A stretch of 40,376 nucleotides of DNA from Clostridiales bacterium (GTDB lineage: Bacteria; Bacillota; Clostridia; Christensenellales; UBA3700). Location of the stretch: the NCBI GenBank assembly GCA_014799645.1, contig JAAVHQ010000025.1:94388-134763 (forward strand), read 5' to 3'. Both the position numbers and the translations under genes were made by a program. Numbering within the stretch: the stretch's first letter is position 1; each line of letters starts with the position of its first letter. Below the pieces are notes generated by a model. That model saw only the letters and a list, made by a program, of their open reading frames with translations, searched no databases and had not been told where the DNA came from. Shown here in pieces: positions 1-8,605 of this stretch.

Positions 1-239
1 ACAATATTCGGCTTTTCCTCTTCAAATAATTTATAGACCGCTTCCCTATCGCAAATATCTGCTTTGACAAAGCGGAAATTTTTATTATCCATAACCGGCG
101 CAAGTGTGGAAAGATTGCCCGCGTACGTCAACTTGTCCAAGCAAACTATTCTATAATCGGGATATTTTCCCAACATATGGAAAACGAAATTACTTCCTAT
201 AAAACCCGCTCCACCGGTAACTATTATTGTCTTTTTCAT
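1..239 (-). CDS. rfbB: dTDP-glucose 4,6-dehydratase, N-terminal part (runs off the window)
   Basis: Only the first 79 or so residues lie in the window; the gene continues past position 1. The visible part begins MKKTIIVTGGAGFIGSNF, a Rossmann NAD-binding GGxGFIGS loop, and continues with the LDKLTYAGN stretch characteristic of RmlB/RfbB within the extended SDR family. The family converts dTDP-glucose to dTDP-4-keto-6-deoxyglucose, the second step of dTDP-rhamnose synthesis, in the cytosol. The start ATG (239-237) overlaps the stop of rfbA by one base (TAATG), so the two are translationally coupled in the same operon. The remaining rhamnose genes (rfbC, rfbD) would be expected further left but are not visible. 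Identity is strong despite the truncation. Confidence 0.9.
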   Translation of the reverse strand, partial: MKKTIIVTGGAGFIGSNFVFHMLGKYPDYRIVCLDKLTYAGNLSTLAPVMDNKNFRFVKADICDREAVYKLFEEEKPNI

Positions 240-1117
240 TATATGTTGCCCTCCGCTACTTTTTTCAAATGCTCTCCGTATGGAGATTTTCCGTATTGCT
301 CAGCCGAAACCAATAATTGCTCTTTTGTAATCCAACCGTTGTTGTAAGCAATCTCTTCGGGAGCAGATATCGTTATCGCCTGACGGGTACTCATCATTTG
401 TACGAATTCAGATGCCTCCAATAAGCTATCCATAGTTCCTGTGTCCAGCCATGCAAAACCTCTGCCGAGAAGTTCGACGTTCAAATCATCCTCATCGAGA
501 TATAGTCGATTAAGGTCTGTTATTTCCAATTCGCCACGTTTGGACGGCTTAACTTTTTTTGCATATTCGACAACACGCTTGTCATAAAAATACAAACCTG
601 TTATGCAATAGTTTGATTTCGGTTTCTGCGGCTTCTCCTCAACAGACAAAACCTTACCTGATTTATCAAACTCAACGATTCCGAATCTTTGCGGATCATT
701 GACGTGATATCCGAATATCGTCGCCTTGCCTTTTTTGGCGCTATCCGCCGCGCGTTTAAGATAATCTTCAAAATGGTTGCCGTAAAATATATTGTCGCCT
801 AGTACCATTGCACAAGGTTGGCCGTCAATGAATTCTTCACCGAGCAAAAATGCCTGCGCCAAACCGTCCGGCGACGGCTGAACGCAATATGATAAGTTTA
901 TGCCAAACTGACTTCCATCACCTAATAATCTTTCAAAATTGGGCAAATCTGTCGGCGTCGATATGATAAGAATATCTTTTATCCCAGCCTGCATTAGCGT
1001 GGACAATGGATAAAATACCATCGGTTTGTCATATACCGGCAAGAGTTGTTTACTTGTTACTTTAGTTAGCGGATACAAACGCGTTCCGCTACCGCCCGCC
1101 AAAATTATTCCTTTCAT
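239..1117 (-). CDS. rfbA: glucose-1-phosphate thymidylyltransferase
   Basis: 292 residues, the usual length for RmlA/RfbA. The N-terminus carries the nucleotidyltransferase signature GGSGTRLYPLT followed by SKQLLPVYDKPM. Further along are the dTDP-glucose pyrophosphorylase motifs DGLAQAF, VLGDNIFYG, EKPQKPKSNY and GELEITDLN. It makes dTDP-glucose from glucose-1-phosphate and dTTP, feeding RfbB directly downstream. The start ATG overlaps the stop of the upstream glycosyltransferase gene in an ATGA tetranucleotide. The glucose-1-phosphate may come from the phosphohexomutase domain fused to the initiating transferase in the same operon (inference). Confidence 0.96.
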   Translation of the reverse strand: MKGIILAGGSGTRLYPLTKVTSKQLLPVYDKPMVFYPLSTLMQAGIKDILIISTPTDLPNFERLLGDGSQFGINLSYCVQPSPDGLAQAFLLGEEFIDGQPCAMVLGDNIFYGNHFEDYLKRAADSAKKGKATIFGYHVNDPQRFGIVEFDKSGKVLSVEEKPQKPKSNYCITGLYFYDKRVVEYAKKVKPSKRGELEITDLNRLYLDEDDLNVELLGRGFAWLDTGTMDSLLEASEFVQMMSTRQAITISAPEEIAYNNGWITKEQLLVSAEQYGKSPYGEHLKKVAEGNI

Positions 1118-2049
1118 TTAACGCTAATCTCCCGTAATTTTTCTTTAACTATTGCTCTGCCTTTTTTATTTGCAATCGCTTTACTTTTCCTAAACAAAAT
1201 AAGATTGAAAACGGCTAACTTTAGATTTGCTCGACACAGTAGCCTTAAATACTTAATAAGCGTACTCTTTCCATAACATTTCTCAAAATAAATGCTGTTG
1301 CCATTTAACATTGCCCTAAATCGCCTTTCGTTAAACGCCGCTTCTTTACCAAAACTTGCGCCTTCTAAATGTTGCATTGTAGCAGTTGGCACGCTGATTA
1401 CTTTATAATGAGTGCGTTGTTTCATTCTAAACGTGAACTCACATTCTTCAGCATACATAAATATATCTTCGTCAAATCCGCCTATCTCATCAATTACGGA
1501 CTTTCTAATCATCATATCTGCTCCGGTAATATATCCAACCTCAAGAGGCTTGCCTGTAAAATTATATTGATTTTTTATATCACTGTTAGTCAATTTATTT
1601 TTTATTTTATGCCACAAGCCATTGCTCTTTCTAACTGTTTCAAGTGAAGGAAGCGCTAAACGATAAGAGTGCATAGGTTCGTTATTCCAATTAACAAGAT
1701 TCCCGCCGCAAATACCGCATTCAAGAGATTTCTCCATATAATCAAATAGATCAAATACGAAATTATCTTTTATCAAAATATCAGAATTCAGCCATAATAT
1801 GTATTTCCCTGTTGCAATACGCGCGCCCATGTTAAATGCCTTAGACGTTCCCAAGTTTCCACCGGATTGAATATAGATAATTTTACTCTCAAAAAAATCA
1901 TTTAACATTTCACCAGAATTATCCGGGCTATTGTTATCGACAAGAATGATCTCATACTGCAAATTGGCAGTATAACTCAATATGCTTTCAATGGCATTTT
2001 TTGTCAAATCATACGTATTGTAATTTATCATAACGATAGATACGTCCAT
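1114..2049 (-). CDS. GT2 family glycosyltransferase (rhamnosyltransferase-like)
   Basis: 311 residues with a GT-A fold. Visible motifs: VSIVMINYNTYDLT at the N-terminus, IILVDNNSPDNS, a nucleotide/metal site LWLNSDI in the DxD position (family members commonly have N-S-D here), and the acceptor-site region GGFDEDIFMYAEECEF. This resembles rhamnosyltransferases and other GT2 enzymes of O-antigen and capsule loci. It likely adds one sugar to the lipid-linked repeat unit on the cytosolic face; donor and acceptor cannot be read from sequence. Start chosen at ATG 2049, preceded by AGAGGAAAG. It sits between manC and rfbA, so a dTDP-rhamnose donor is plausible but inferred. The gene is visibly AT-richer than the genes right of 21 kb, as is usual for polysaccharide loci. 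Confidence 0.88.
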   Translation of the reverse strand: MDVSIVMINYNTYDLTKNAIESILSYTANLQYEIILVDNNSPDNSGEMLNDFFESKIIYIQSGGNLGTSKAFNMGARIATGKYILWLNSDILIKDNFVFDLFDYMEKSLECGICGGNLVNWNNEPMHSYRLALPSLETVRKSNGLWHKIKNKLTNSDIKNQYNFTGKPLEVGYITGADMMIRKSVIDEIGGFDEDIFMYAEECEFTFRMKQRTHYKVISVPTATMQHLEGASFGKEAAFNERRFRAMLNGNSIYFEKCYGKSTLIKYLRLLCRANLKLAVFNLILFRKSKAIANKKGRAIVKEKLREISVK

Positions 2050-2112
2050 TTTACTTTCCTCTTTTTGAAAAATCGTTATTATAACAATCTTCTGAATATC
2101 TATGCTTCTATT

Positions 2113-3177
2113 CTATATCAAATCAGAGCGTTTTTGCTCAATTAGCACGTCCACTACTTTCTTAACGTCCTGCGCTTTGTCTTTTGGACACACCAAAACG
2201 GCAGTTGGAGTTTCGACAACAATTAAATCTTCCAATCCCACTCCGACAACTAATCTATTGCTAGAATAAATCGTCGTATTTTTTGAATCCATAGCAAGCG
2301 CGTCGCCTATTGATATATTGCCGCTTTCGTCCGCTTCGTGTAATGCATTCAACATATCCCAACTACCAACGTCATTCCATCCAAACTCGCCTGGAACTAC
2401 AAGTATATCGCCTGCTTTTTCCATAACTCCGTAATCAATGGAAATCGGTCTTATTTTAGGATAAATATCTTCTATTACCTCAATTTCATCCGAAGTACAA
2501 ATAGCATCATACAACTTCGTCAAATCTTTATATATATCAGGCAAAAAACTCTTAAATTTTTCTAGAATAACAGAAGCTTTCCATACAAAAATTCCGCTAT
2601 TCCAAACGTATTCTTCGCTCTTGAAATACTTTTTTGCAGTTTCCAAGTCCGGTTTTTCAACGAAATTCTTTACTTCTTTAACATTATCTTCGCTTTTATT
2701 GTATCTAATATAACCGTAGCCGGTTGCCGCAAACGTCGGTTTTATGCCTACCGTAACTAATTTATCTGTTCTTTTTGCAGTGGCAATTGCTATATTCAAA
2801 ATATCCGCATACTTACTTTCGTCTTTTATATAAGCGTCGGACGGAGTTACTACCATTACCCCATCTCCGTACGTTTTAAGAATTTTAACCGCGGCATAAC
2901 CTATACACGCGGCGGTATTACGCGCAGCAGGCTCGGACAATATATTGTCTCCTTCAATTCTTCCTGCTACTACTTCTTTCATCTTTCCGACTTGCGATTT
3001 ATTTGTGACGATAAAAATCTTATCCTTATTAACTACCTGAGCCAGTCTATCTATCGTCTCATTTATCATAATTTCTTTGCCGTCTAAATTCAAAAGCTGT
3101 TTAGGCGTATCTTTCCTTGAAAGTGGCCAAAATCTTGTGCCTCCGCCACCCGCCATTATTATTCCGTATGCTTCCAT
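2113..3177 (-). CDS. manC: mannose-1-phosphate guanylyltransferase
   Basis: 354 residues from the chosen start. Signature MAGGGGTRFWPLSRKDTPKQ at the N-terminus is the GMP/GTP-hexose pyrophosphorylase motif; EKPDLETAKKYF and WNSGIFVWKA are typical of the ManC/AlgA nucleotidyltransferase domain. The C-terminal cupin (phosphomannose isomerase) domain of bifunctional AlgA-type proteins is absent, so this is the short form. It makes GDP-mannose from mannose-1-phosphate and GTP. The frame is open 40 codons further upstream to 3297, but that would overlap the preceding gene by 70 bp; ATG 3177 has GGAG seven bases upstream and begins the conserved fold immediately. Mannose-1-phosphate could come from the phosphohexomutase domain encoded earlier in the operon. 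Confidence 0.93.
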   Translation of the reverse strand: MEAYGIIMAGGGGTRFWPLSRKDTPKQLLNLDGKEIMINETIDRLAQVVNKDKIFIVTNKSQVGKMKEVVAGRIEGDNILSEPAARNTAACIGYAAVKILKTYGDGVMVVTPSDAYIKDESKYADILNIAIATAKRTDKLVTVGIKPTFAATGYGYIRYNKSEDNVKEVKNFVEKPDLETAKKYFKSEEYVWNSGIFVWKASVILEKFKSFLPDIYKDLTKLYDAICTSDEIEVIEDIYPKIRPISIDYGVMEKAGDILVVPGEFGWNDVGSWDMLNALHEADESGNISIGDALAMDSKNTTIYSSNRLVVGVGLEDLIVVETPTAVLVCPKDKAQDVKKVVDVLIEQKRSDLI

Positions 3178-3226
3178 ATTTTTCTCCATAGTTCTCTTAG
3201 ATAATTGATTAAAAAATCTGCTTAAC

Positions 3227-4360
3227 TTATTTCTTAACCAATTCTTCGTATATTTCGATGTGCTTATGAACGATTGCATCCCAAGGATCATTGTCATTTT
3301 GAATAAAATTCTCAGTAGGATTATCCTGCGCTCGCAATATCTCGGCTTTTACCGTTTCTACGTCATTTTCAACTAATCTAAATTGCCCATTATCAAAATA
3401 TTCTAAATTGTTGGTCGGTCTAGTCGTTATAATCGTCCTTCCCTCTTGTTGAGCCGCCAACATACTGCCATTTCTCACGGATACTCCGTTCTTAAATAAA
3501 AACACAGTAGCGTCGGATGCCTTTAGATAATCTCCTACTTCCAAGTCCTCAACGTATCCCGTGATATATATATAATCTTCAAGTTCGTTATTCTTAATAA
3601 TATTTTGCAACTCGTCAAACAATTCTTGAGGGCACTTTTCACTGTTAAATTCTCCGATAATTAATAAAAGAGATTTCAACTTATTTTCATTCTTCAACTC
3701 TGCAAATGCTTGAAGGATAATATCCAATCGCTTTGACACGTTTATAAATCCAAAATACCCAACAATCTTCTCAATCCCAACGCGCCTGTCAGTCAGAATT
3801 TTATTTCTCAAACATAAAATTTCATCTTTTGTTTTTGTCGATTTCGGCACGTTCGCGCCAATATGAATGATATTTATTTTATTCTTATTTATCAATTTAT
3901 TTCGTTTTAATATATCGCTCTTAAACGCGTCTTCAACCACAATTATTCTATTAGAGCAATATATCGCAGGTTTTCTTAATACTTTTGAAATCCATCTATT
4001 ATTGCTATATTCATGAATAGTGTAGACAACCTTGATTCCTCTCAACTTTAATATTATTGGCAATACTATAAAAAGCATTATACTGCTATTCACATATTCG
4101 CTTGTTGGAAATTGAAAGTGAACCAAATCGTATTTACCCCTTTTTATTTCTTTCAATATAGCCTTATACAATGAATATCCTTTCCATTTTTCAATTGAAT
4201 TGATAATTTTAACCTTCGAATCAGTCGGCACATCTGCATTTTTTGAAGTCAATACAGTGACGTCGATTTTATCAGCCATCTTATTATAAAGAACGTTTGC
4301 ATAATCCCCAACGCCGCACTTAATCGGAGGGAATGAACCGCATACAACCAATACTTTCAT
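3227..4360 (-). CDS. GT4-like glycosyltransferase
   Basis: 377 residues with GT-B architecture: N-terminal MKVLVVCGSFPPIKCGVGDYA (the glycine-rich acceptor-side loop of GT4 enzymes), an HFQFPTSEY segment, and a C-terminal half with VGYFGFINVSKRLDIILQAF. The usual GT4 donor-site E-x7-E (EGFGxxxxE) is not seen; in its place is the stretch NGVSVRNGSMLAAQQEG, as in some GT4 subgroups with an RxGS loop. It probably transfers a nucleotide-activated sugar to the growing oligosaccharide on the cytosolic side. The gene starts one base after the stop of the upstream polymerase gene, supporting translational coupling. Donor and linkage are unknown. Confidence 0.85.
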   Translation of the reverse strand: MKVLVVCGSFPPIKCGVGDYANVLYNKMADKIDVTVLTSKNADVPTDSKVKIINSIEKWKGYSLYKAILKEIKRGKYDLVHFQFPTSEYVNSSIMLFIVLPIILKLRGIKVVYTIHEYSNNRWISKVLRKPAIYCSNRIIVVEDAFKSDILKRNKLINKNKINIIHIGANVPKSTKTKDEILCLRNKILTDRRVGIEKIVGYFGFINVSKRLDIILQAFAELKNENKLKSLLLIIGEFNSEKCPQELFDELQNIIKNNELEDYIYITGYVEDLEVGDYLKASDATVFLFKNGVSVRNGSMLAAQQEGRTIITTRPTNNLEYFDNGQFRLVENDVETVKAEILRAQDNPTENFIQNDNDPWDAIVHKHIEIYEELVKK

Positions 4361-4361
4361 A

Positions 4362-5594
4362 TTATCTAATCCCTCGCGCCATATTATTTTTCTTTATAAT
4401 TCGCGTATACCCAGCTAGTATACCAAAGAACATCCACATATAAAGTCTAAGATAGTTTTGATTTGCTTGCAAGACAATCATAAAAACCAACAATCCAAAA
4501 CTACATGCAATCAAATAATTATTTTTATATTTTTTACCAACCTTATAAGCATTATAAATTACCCTAAAGACAAAACCATAAAAAAGTATGGTAACCAAGA
4601 TGCCGCAAGTAGATAATAATTCTAACGTAACATTTGATGGAACGTAACTTCTATCCGCACCCATATAAAATCCATACGCGCCCGGTCCAACGCCAAAAAG
4701 CCAGTTATCCTTAAATACTGACCAGATTTCACCATACATGGAAGTTCTTCCACCGTCAGACCCCTTTATGCCTTGAGTTATCAATCTTAACACAAAAGTG
4801 TTGACAATATCTCTAAATAAACAATAGGCTATTACTGCTAAAATCAATAGCATAAGCGTAAACTTTATAATCGTTCCCAATCTATTTTTGCGGATAGAAT
4901 ATAAAACTACTACTACGACAGCCAATCCAATGGCGACAAATCCTGTACTTGCCGTACACAAAACCATACCTAAAAGTGAGAATAAGACGTTAAATAACTG
5001 CTTTTTATCCTTAAAACAAACGCACATAACAAGCGAAACAGTCAACCAAAATGATAAATACGTGGCAAAATAACTCGGCTCATAAAACCATATTGCCGGT
5101 CTGGGAATACCGTGAAATGTCCCCGTACTGAAAAATGGAATAGGATGTCCAAGTAATTCTGCCAAAAACTGAATGGCAATTAAAATTACTTGTAAATACA
5201 TTGTCATTCTAAAAATACTATAAAACCTTCTAAATCCGAAATATAAAATATACGAATACGCTAGACCAAAAATAAAAATATAATTATAAACGAACCACAT
5301 AAAATACGGCAATGTGATGCGCTTATATTGAGATAATAGACACGAAACAAGGAAAAACGCAATCATAAATACAATATTGACGTTCGTTTTAGGTAATGCA
5401 AATTTATTTTTAACAACTAATAAAAAAACGGTGAATACGGCAAAAATTTGAACTATTCTAATGTTTACGCCTATATCAATACCAAAAATATCTGCGCCAA
5501 TTAAAAGAATCGTCAAAAAAGTCATGAAATCTATTACTCCATAACTTGACCTCACTGCTTGTCTTTGTTTAACTGCAACTAAATTACTCTGCAT
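4362..5594 (-). CDS. O-antigen ligase/polymerase-like membrane protein (Wzy candidate)
   Basis: 410 residues, very hydrophobic, with roughly ten or more predicted membrane spans by eye. Between the later spans lies the extracytoplasmic loop with WLFGVGPGAYGFYM, matching the O-antigen ligase/WzyC-type pattern (GxGxG/F). Position among glycosyltransferases in a capsule-type operon suggests it polymerises repeat units outside the membrane, although ligase activity cannot be excluded. No Wzx flippase or Wzz chain-length gene is seen in the window; they may lie left of position 1. The start overlaps the end of the upstream GT4 gene by 11 bases. Sequence is AT-rich with many Phe/Ile codons. Confidence 0.82.
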   Translation of the reverse strand: MQSNLVAVKQRQAVRSSYGVIDFMTFLTILLIGADIFGIDIGVNIRIVQIFAVFTVFLLVVKNKFALPKTNVNIVFMIAFFLVSCLLSQYKRITLPYFMWFVYNYIFIFGLAYSYILYFGFRRFYSIFRMTMYLQVILIAIQFLAELLGHPIPFFSTGTFHGIPRPAIWFYEPSYFATYLSFWLTVSLVMCVCFKDKKQLFNVLFSLLGMVLCTASTGFVAIGLAVVVVVLYSIRKNRLGTIIKFTLMLLILAVIAYCLFRDIVNTFVLRLITQGIKGSDGGRTSMYGEIWSVFKDNWLFGVGPGAYGFYMGADRSYVPSNVTLELLSTCGILVTILFYGFVFRVIYNAYKVGKKYKNNYLIACSFGLLVFMIVLQANQNYLRLYMWMFFGILAGYTRIIKKNNMARGIR

Positions 5595-6624
5595 CTCTTA
5601 TAACTCTTAAAATTGCTTGCGCAAAATTATTATAATTAAATTTTGAGTTAATATCGTCTTTTGTAGTAATTACTCTTGTATCGCTATTTTCTATCGCAGA
5701 CGCTAAAGCTTTAGCATTTCCTGTTTCGAAAAATACGACGTCTTCAAAATCATTATATACTTCTCGAAATACTTCTATATCGGAAACTATTGGTTTTGTT
5801 CCAAAATACATAGCTTCAAGCGGCGGCATTCCAAATCCCTCATAAAATGACGGCTGTACTAAAAAACTAGCGCTACTAATTACCTTTATCAAATCTAATT
5901 CGTCTAAATATCCGGTAAACTTAACGTCTTGTCGCTCCAATAGGTCGGCGCAATCGTCCGAAGTCCTAAAATTATCCTTTGTGCCGACTATTGTTAATTG
6001 ATATTTACTTTCTTGTTTATTCAACAATTCCAATGCTTCTTTCAACAAATGCAATCCCTTATGTTTTTTCAAGTTGCCTACGTACACAAGAGAATTAGGG
6101 ATTTTATCCTCAGTAATCGAATATGACTTCAATGCATTTGTTAACGCGTTACCCGTTATTACAACGTCCGTATCTATCTTTGAAAAATGGTGTTTAATAC
6201 GCTTTTTTGAAAATTCGGATACGGTAAACACTTTTTTTGATTTTTTTAATGCACGTTTCAAAAAATATTTTTTTATTAAATAATCAACTTTACCGTTGTT
6301 GCTGTCTTTATAATCAAGAAATATCACGTCATGAATAGTCGTATATATTTTAGCCTTGATTCCGAAAGGCACGATAAAATTAGGAGAAAAAAATGCGTCA
6401 CAACCGTTAATTTGCTTTGTAGGAAAGTGAAGTAATCCTTTTAAGCTAAACGGACTTAAATCACAATATATAGGTGTAAAATTATATTGCAACTTATCAA
6501 GACTTTCTTTACTACCGATCAAGAAATATTGATCTGCATCAAAATCCAAGTTTTCAAGAATTCCGCTTAGATATCGACCAATACCTGACTTTCCAAGATA
6601 CCTACAATCAATCGCAATTTTCAT
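5584..6624 (-). CDS. GT4 family glycosyltransferase
   Basis: 346 residues, GT-B fold. N-terminus MKIAIDCRYLGKSGIGRY matches GT4 enzymes of the mannosyltransferase-like group (DxRxLxxxxGIGRY). The C-terminal donor site reads SFYEGFGMPPLEAM, the classical E-x7-E motif, followed by a PIVSD loop. Likely adds a mannose or related hexose during repeat-unit assembly; the GDP-mannose gene manC in the same operon fits that idea but does not prove it. Start ATG overlaps the previous gene by 17 bases, and its end overlaps the polymerase gene by 11, so the operon is tightly packed. Confidence 0.9.
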   Translation of the reverse strand: MKIAIDCRYLGKSGIGRYLSGILENLDFDADQYFLIGSKESLDKLQYNFTPIYCDLSPFSLKGLLHFPTKQINGCDAFFSPNFIVPFGIKAKIYTTIHDVIFLDYKDSNNGKVDYLIKKYFLKRALKKSKKVFTVSEFSKKRIKHHFSKIDTDVVITGNALTNALKSYSITEDKIPNSLVYVGNLKKHKGLHLLKEALELLNKQESKYQLTIVGTKDNFRTSDDCADLLERQDVKFTGYLDELDLIKVISSASFLVQPSFYEGFGMPPLEAMYFGTKPIVSDIEVFREVYNDFEDVVFFETGNAKALASAIENSDTRVITTKDDINSKFNYNNFAQAILRVIRDAE

Positions 6625-7738
6625 TTATTACCTGCTCGTACAAATTATTTACGTTCTCTTTGAAATGCGCGAAAGTAAAAAGCTCTTCCACTCGCTTTAA
6701 TGCATTTTGACCGAGCGTTTTTCTTAAATCCGCATCAGAAGCCAATTTGTTTATTGCATCCGCTAATTGTTGAACGTTTCTATTCTCACACTCTATACAC
6801 GTCTCATCTTTGATACCGACGTAATTTACGCCCGACCCTTCAATGTAATACGTAACAGCCGGCTTTGAAAACCACATTGCCTCGGCAAGCGCTATACCAA
6901 ACGCTTCGTTTTTTGTTATTGATGGAAAAGTAAAAATATCGCAAGAATCAAAATTACTATTCAATTGATCAACTTTGCCTATAAACTCTACATTGTCTGA
7001 GCCATCGGCTTGCTTTTTCAATTCATCGGTGAGCGGACCGTTTCCGGCAATTCTAATAACGATATTATCGTCAATATATTGCGCAGCTTTTATTAAATAA
7101 ATTAAGCCCTTATACGGGACGTGTCTACCAATAAATAAACATACGATTTTATCTCTATATTTTTCTTTTAACCTTCTGCTTTCTTCGATATCTTCGCTTG
7201 CCATAGCCAAACGGTTTTCATTTATACAATTTGGGACCAATACACACTTATCCTTGTACTTATAAAGGAATTCTGAATGGTCAATGTACTGCGGACTGGT
7301 AGCTACAATCTTATCCGCTCTATTTAACAATCTTTTTGTCTGTCCTACAAAAAACTTTTTGAGTATTTTTTGTTTTATTATATCCGAATGATAGTGAACA
7401 ATTATTTTCGCATTCGTCTTGCATTGTAGCAAAAAATGCGCCGCATAAGGATTTGGAAAATGAAAATGTATAATATCTGGATTAAAATTTTTTATGATAC
7501 TCTTTAATTTTTTTCCATATCCTAACGCAATAGCTTGAGATGAAACCTTGAAATTTGGTTTGCATCTAAAAATAGTTACTCCGTCAATCGTTTCTTCACT
7601 ATCGCTTTTTTCATGATTAAAAACCAAAACCATCTGTTCGTATTTGCCTTTTAATGAATCAACGATATCAGAAACTACTTGCTCTACTCCGCCTATATGC
7701 GGTGGGAAATAAGTTGATATATGCAACACTCTTTTCAT
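6608..7738 (-). CDS. GT4 family glycosyltransferase
   Basis: 376 residues. N-terminus MKRVLHISTYFPPHIGGVEQ is the GT4 acceptor-side glycine loop (PPxxGGxE). The C-terminal domain shows LFIGRHVPYKGLIYLIKA and the donor motif NEAFGIALAEAM (E-x7-E). Probably a cytosolic, membrane-associated sugar transferase acting in lipid-linked oligosaccharide assembly. The start ATG and the stop of the upstream epimerase gene overlap in an ATGA tetranucleotide. Sugar specificity cannot be read from the sequence. Confidence 0.9.
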   Translation of the reverse strand: MKRVLHISTYFPPHIGGVEQVVSDIVDSLKGKYEQMVLVFNHEKSDSEETIDGVTIFRCKPNFKVSSQAIALGYGKKLKSIIKNFNPDIIHFHFPNPYAAHFLLQCKTNAKIIVHYHSDIIKQKILKKFFVGQTKRLLNRADKIVATSPQYIDHSEFLYKYKDKCVLVPNCINENRLAMASEDIEESRRLKEKYRDKIVCLFIGRHVPYKGLIYLIKAAQYIDDNIVIRIAGNGPLTDELKKQADGSDNVEFIGKVDQLNSNFDSCDIFTFPSITKNEAFGIALAEAMWFSKPAVTYYIEGSGVNYVGIKDETCIECENRNVQQLADAINKLASDADLRKTLGQNALKRVEELFTFAHFKENVNNLYEQVINENCD

Positions 7739-8604
7739 TCGTTGTCCTCACTCTCGCAATTCTTAATAGAATCCATCAATTTTACTGCAACGTAATCTTC
7801 TTTATAATTACTCATTGTCACGTCATACGTTAGACTTCCAAAAGCTTTTTTTGCAAGACCTATAAACAAGCCCATCAGTTTTATTGCCCAACCAAATCCG
7901 TGAATTAAATGCAATTTTTTGCCATGCGCGATAGCAATCGCCTTAACCATGTCCGACGTATTGGTATACTCTGCATTTTGTGGGAAGAAAATTCCACTTT
8001 CTTCATTGACAATCATCAGTCTAATAAATTCACTAAGATTATCAATGTAAAGCATTGAACGCTGATTTTTTACGTATGGAAAAATTTTCAACTTGTTGGC
8101 AAATTTTACAAGAGTTTGATAATTACCTTTGCAATTCTTTCCATAAATCATCGGCGGTCTCAAAATACATACTTTGAAGTTTTCATCTGCCAATACACTG
8201 ATTTTTTCTTCCGCTTCAAGTTTTGATTTACCGTAATTAGTATTAGGTTTGGTTTCCGTATCAAGCGTTATTTTACCGGTAGTCAAACCGTATACGCTCA
8301 TAGAACTTAATTGAATAAACTGTCTTACTCCCTCGCTTTTGGCTTTCGTTGCCACTTCGACTACCAAATCACGATTTATCTTGTAATAGTTTTCTGCGTT
8401 TTCCTTAGTTTCTTTTTGATGCGCTATACCTGCGACGTGAAAAACTACGTCATAATCCGAAAAGTCTTTTTCACGCCAAGAGGAATCTTTCAAATCAATA
8501 GTATCGAAAGCACAATCCTCGGGATAATTTTCGAGAACGTACTTCTCTACGGATGTGCCGATATAACTATTTGCGCCTGTAATCAATACTCTTTTCTTAA
8601 CCAT
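7735..8604 (-). CDS. NAD-dependent epimerase/dehydratase (extended SDR family)
   Basis: 289 residues. A Rossmann start RVLITGANSYIGTSVEKYV (GxxxxIG), the catalytic region SSMSVYG and the YxxxK pair in NYGKSKLEAE, plus ILRPPMIYG, identify an extended SDR acting on nucleotide sugars. Possible roles are C4 epimerisation or 4-keto reduction of a UDP-sugar. Placement directly after the gene for the initiating phosphosugar transferase suggests it prepares the first sugar of the repeat unit (inference). It is shorter than GalE-type enzymes (around 330), so a UDP-sugar 4-ketoreductase is also possible. It starts one base after the stop of the upstream fusion gene. Confidence 0.88.
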   Translation of the reverse strand: MVKKRVLITGANSYIGTSVEKYVLENYPEDCAFDTIDLKDSSWREKDFSDYDVVFHVAGIAHQKETKENAENYYKINRDLVVEVATKAKSEGVRQFIQLSSMSVYGLTTGKITLDTETKPNTNYGKSKLEAEEKISVLADENFKVCILRPPMIYGKNCKGNYQTLVKFANKLKIFPYVKNQRSMLYIDNLSEFIRLMIVNEESGIFFPQNAEYTNTSDMVKAIAIAHGKKLHLIHGFGWAIKLMGLFIGLAKKAFGSLTYDVTMSNYKEDYVAVKLMDSIKNCESEDNE

Positions 8605-8605
8605 A

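Noticed and set aside
3178..3297. A 40-codon upstream extension of manC
   Set aside because: It would overlap the preceding glycosyltransferase gene by 70 bp and the conserved fold and ribosome site point to 3177.
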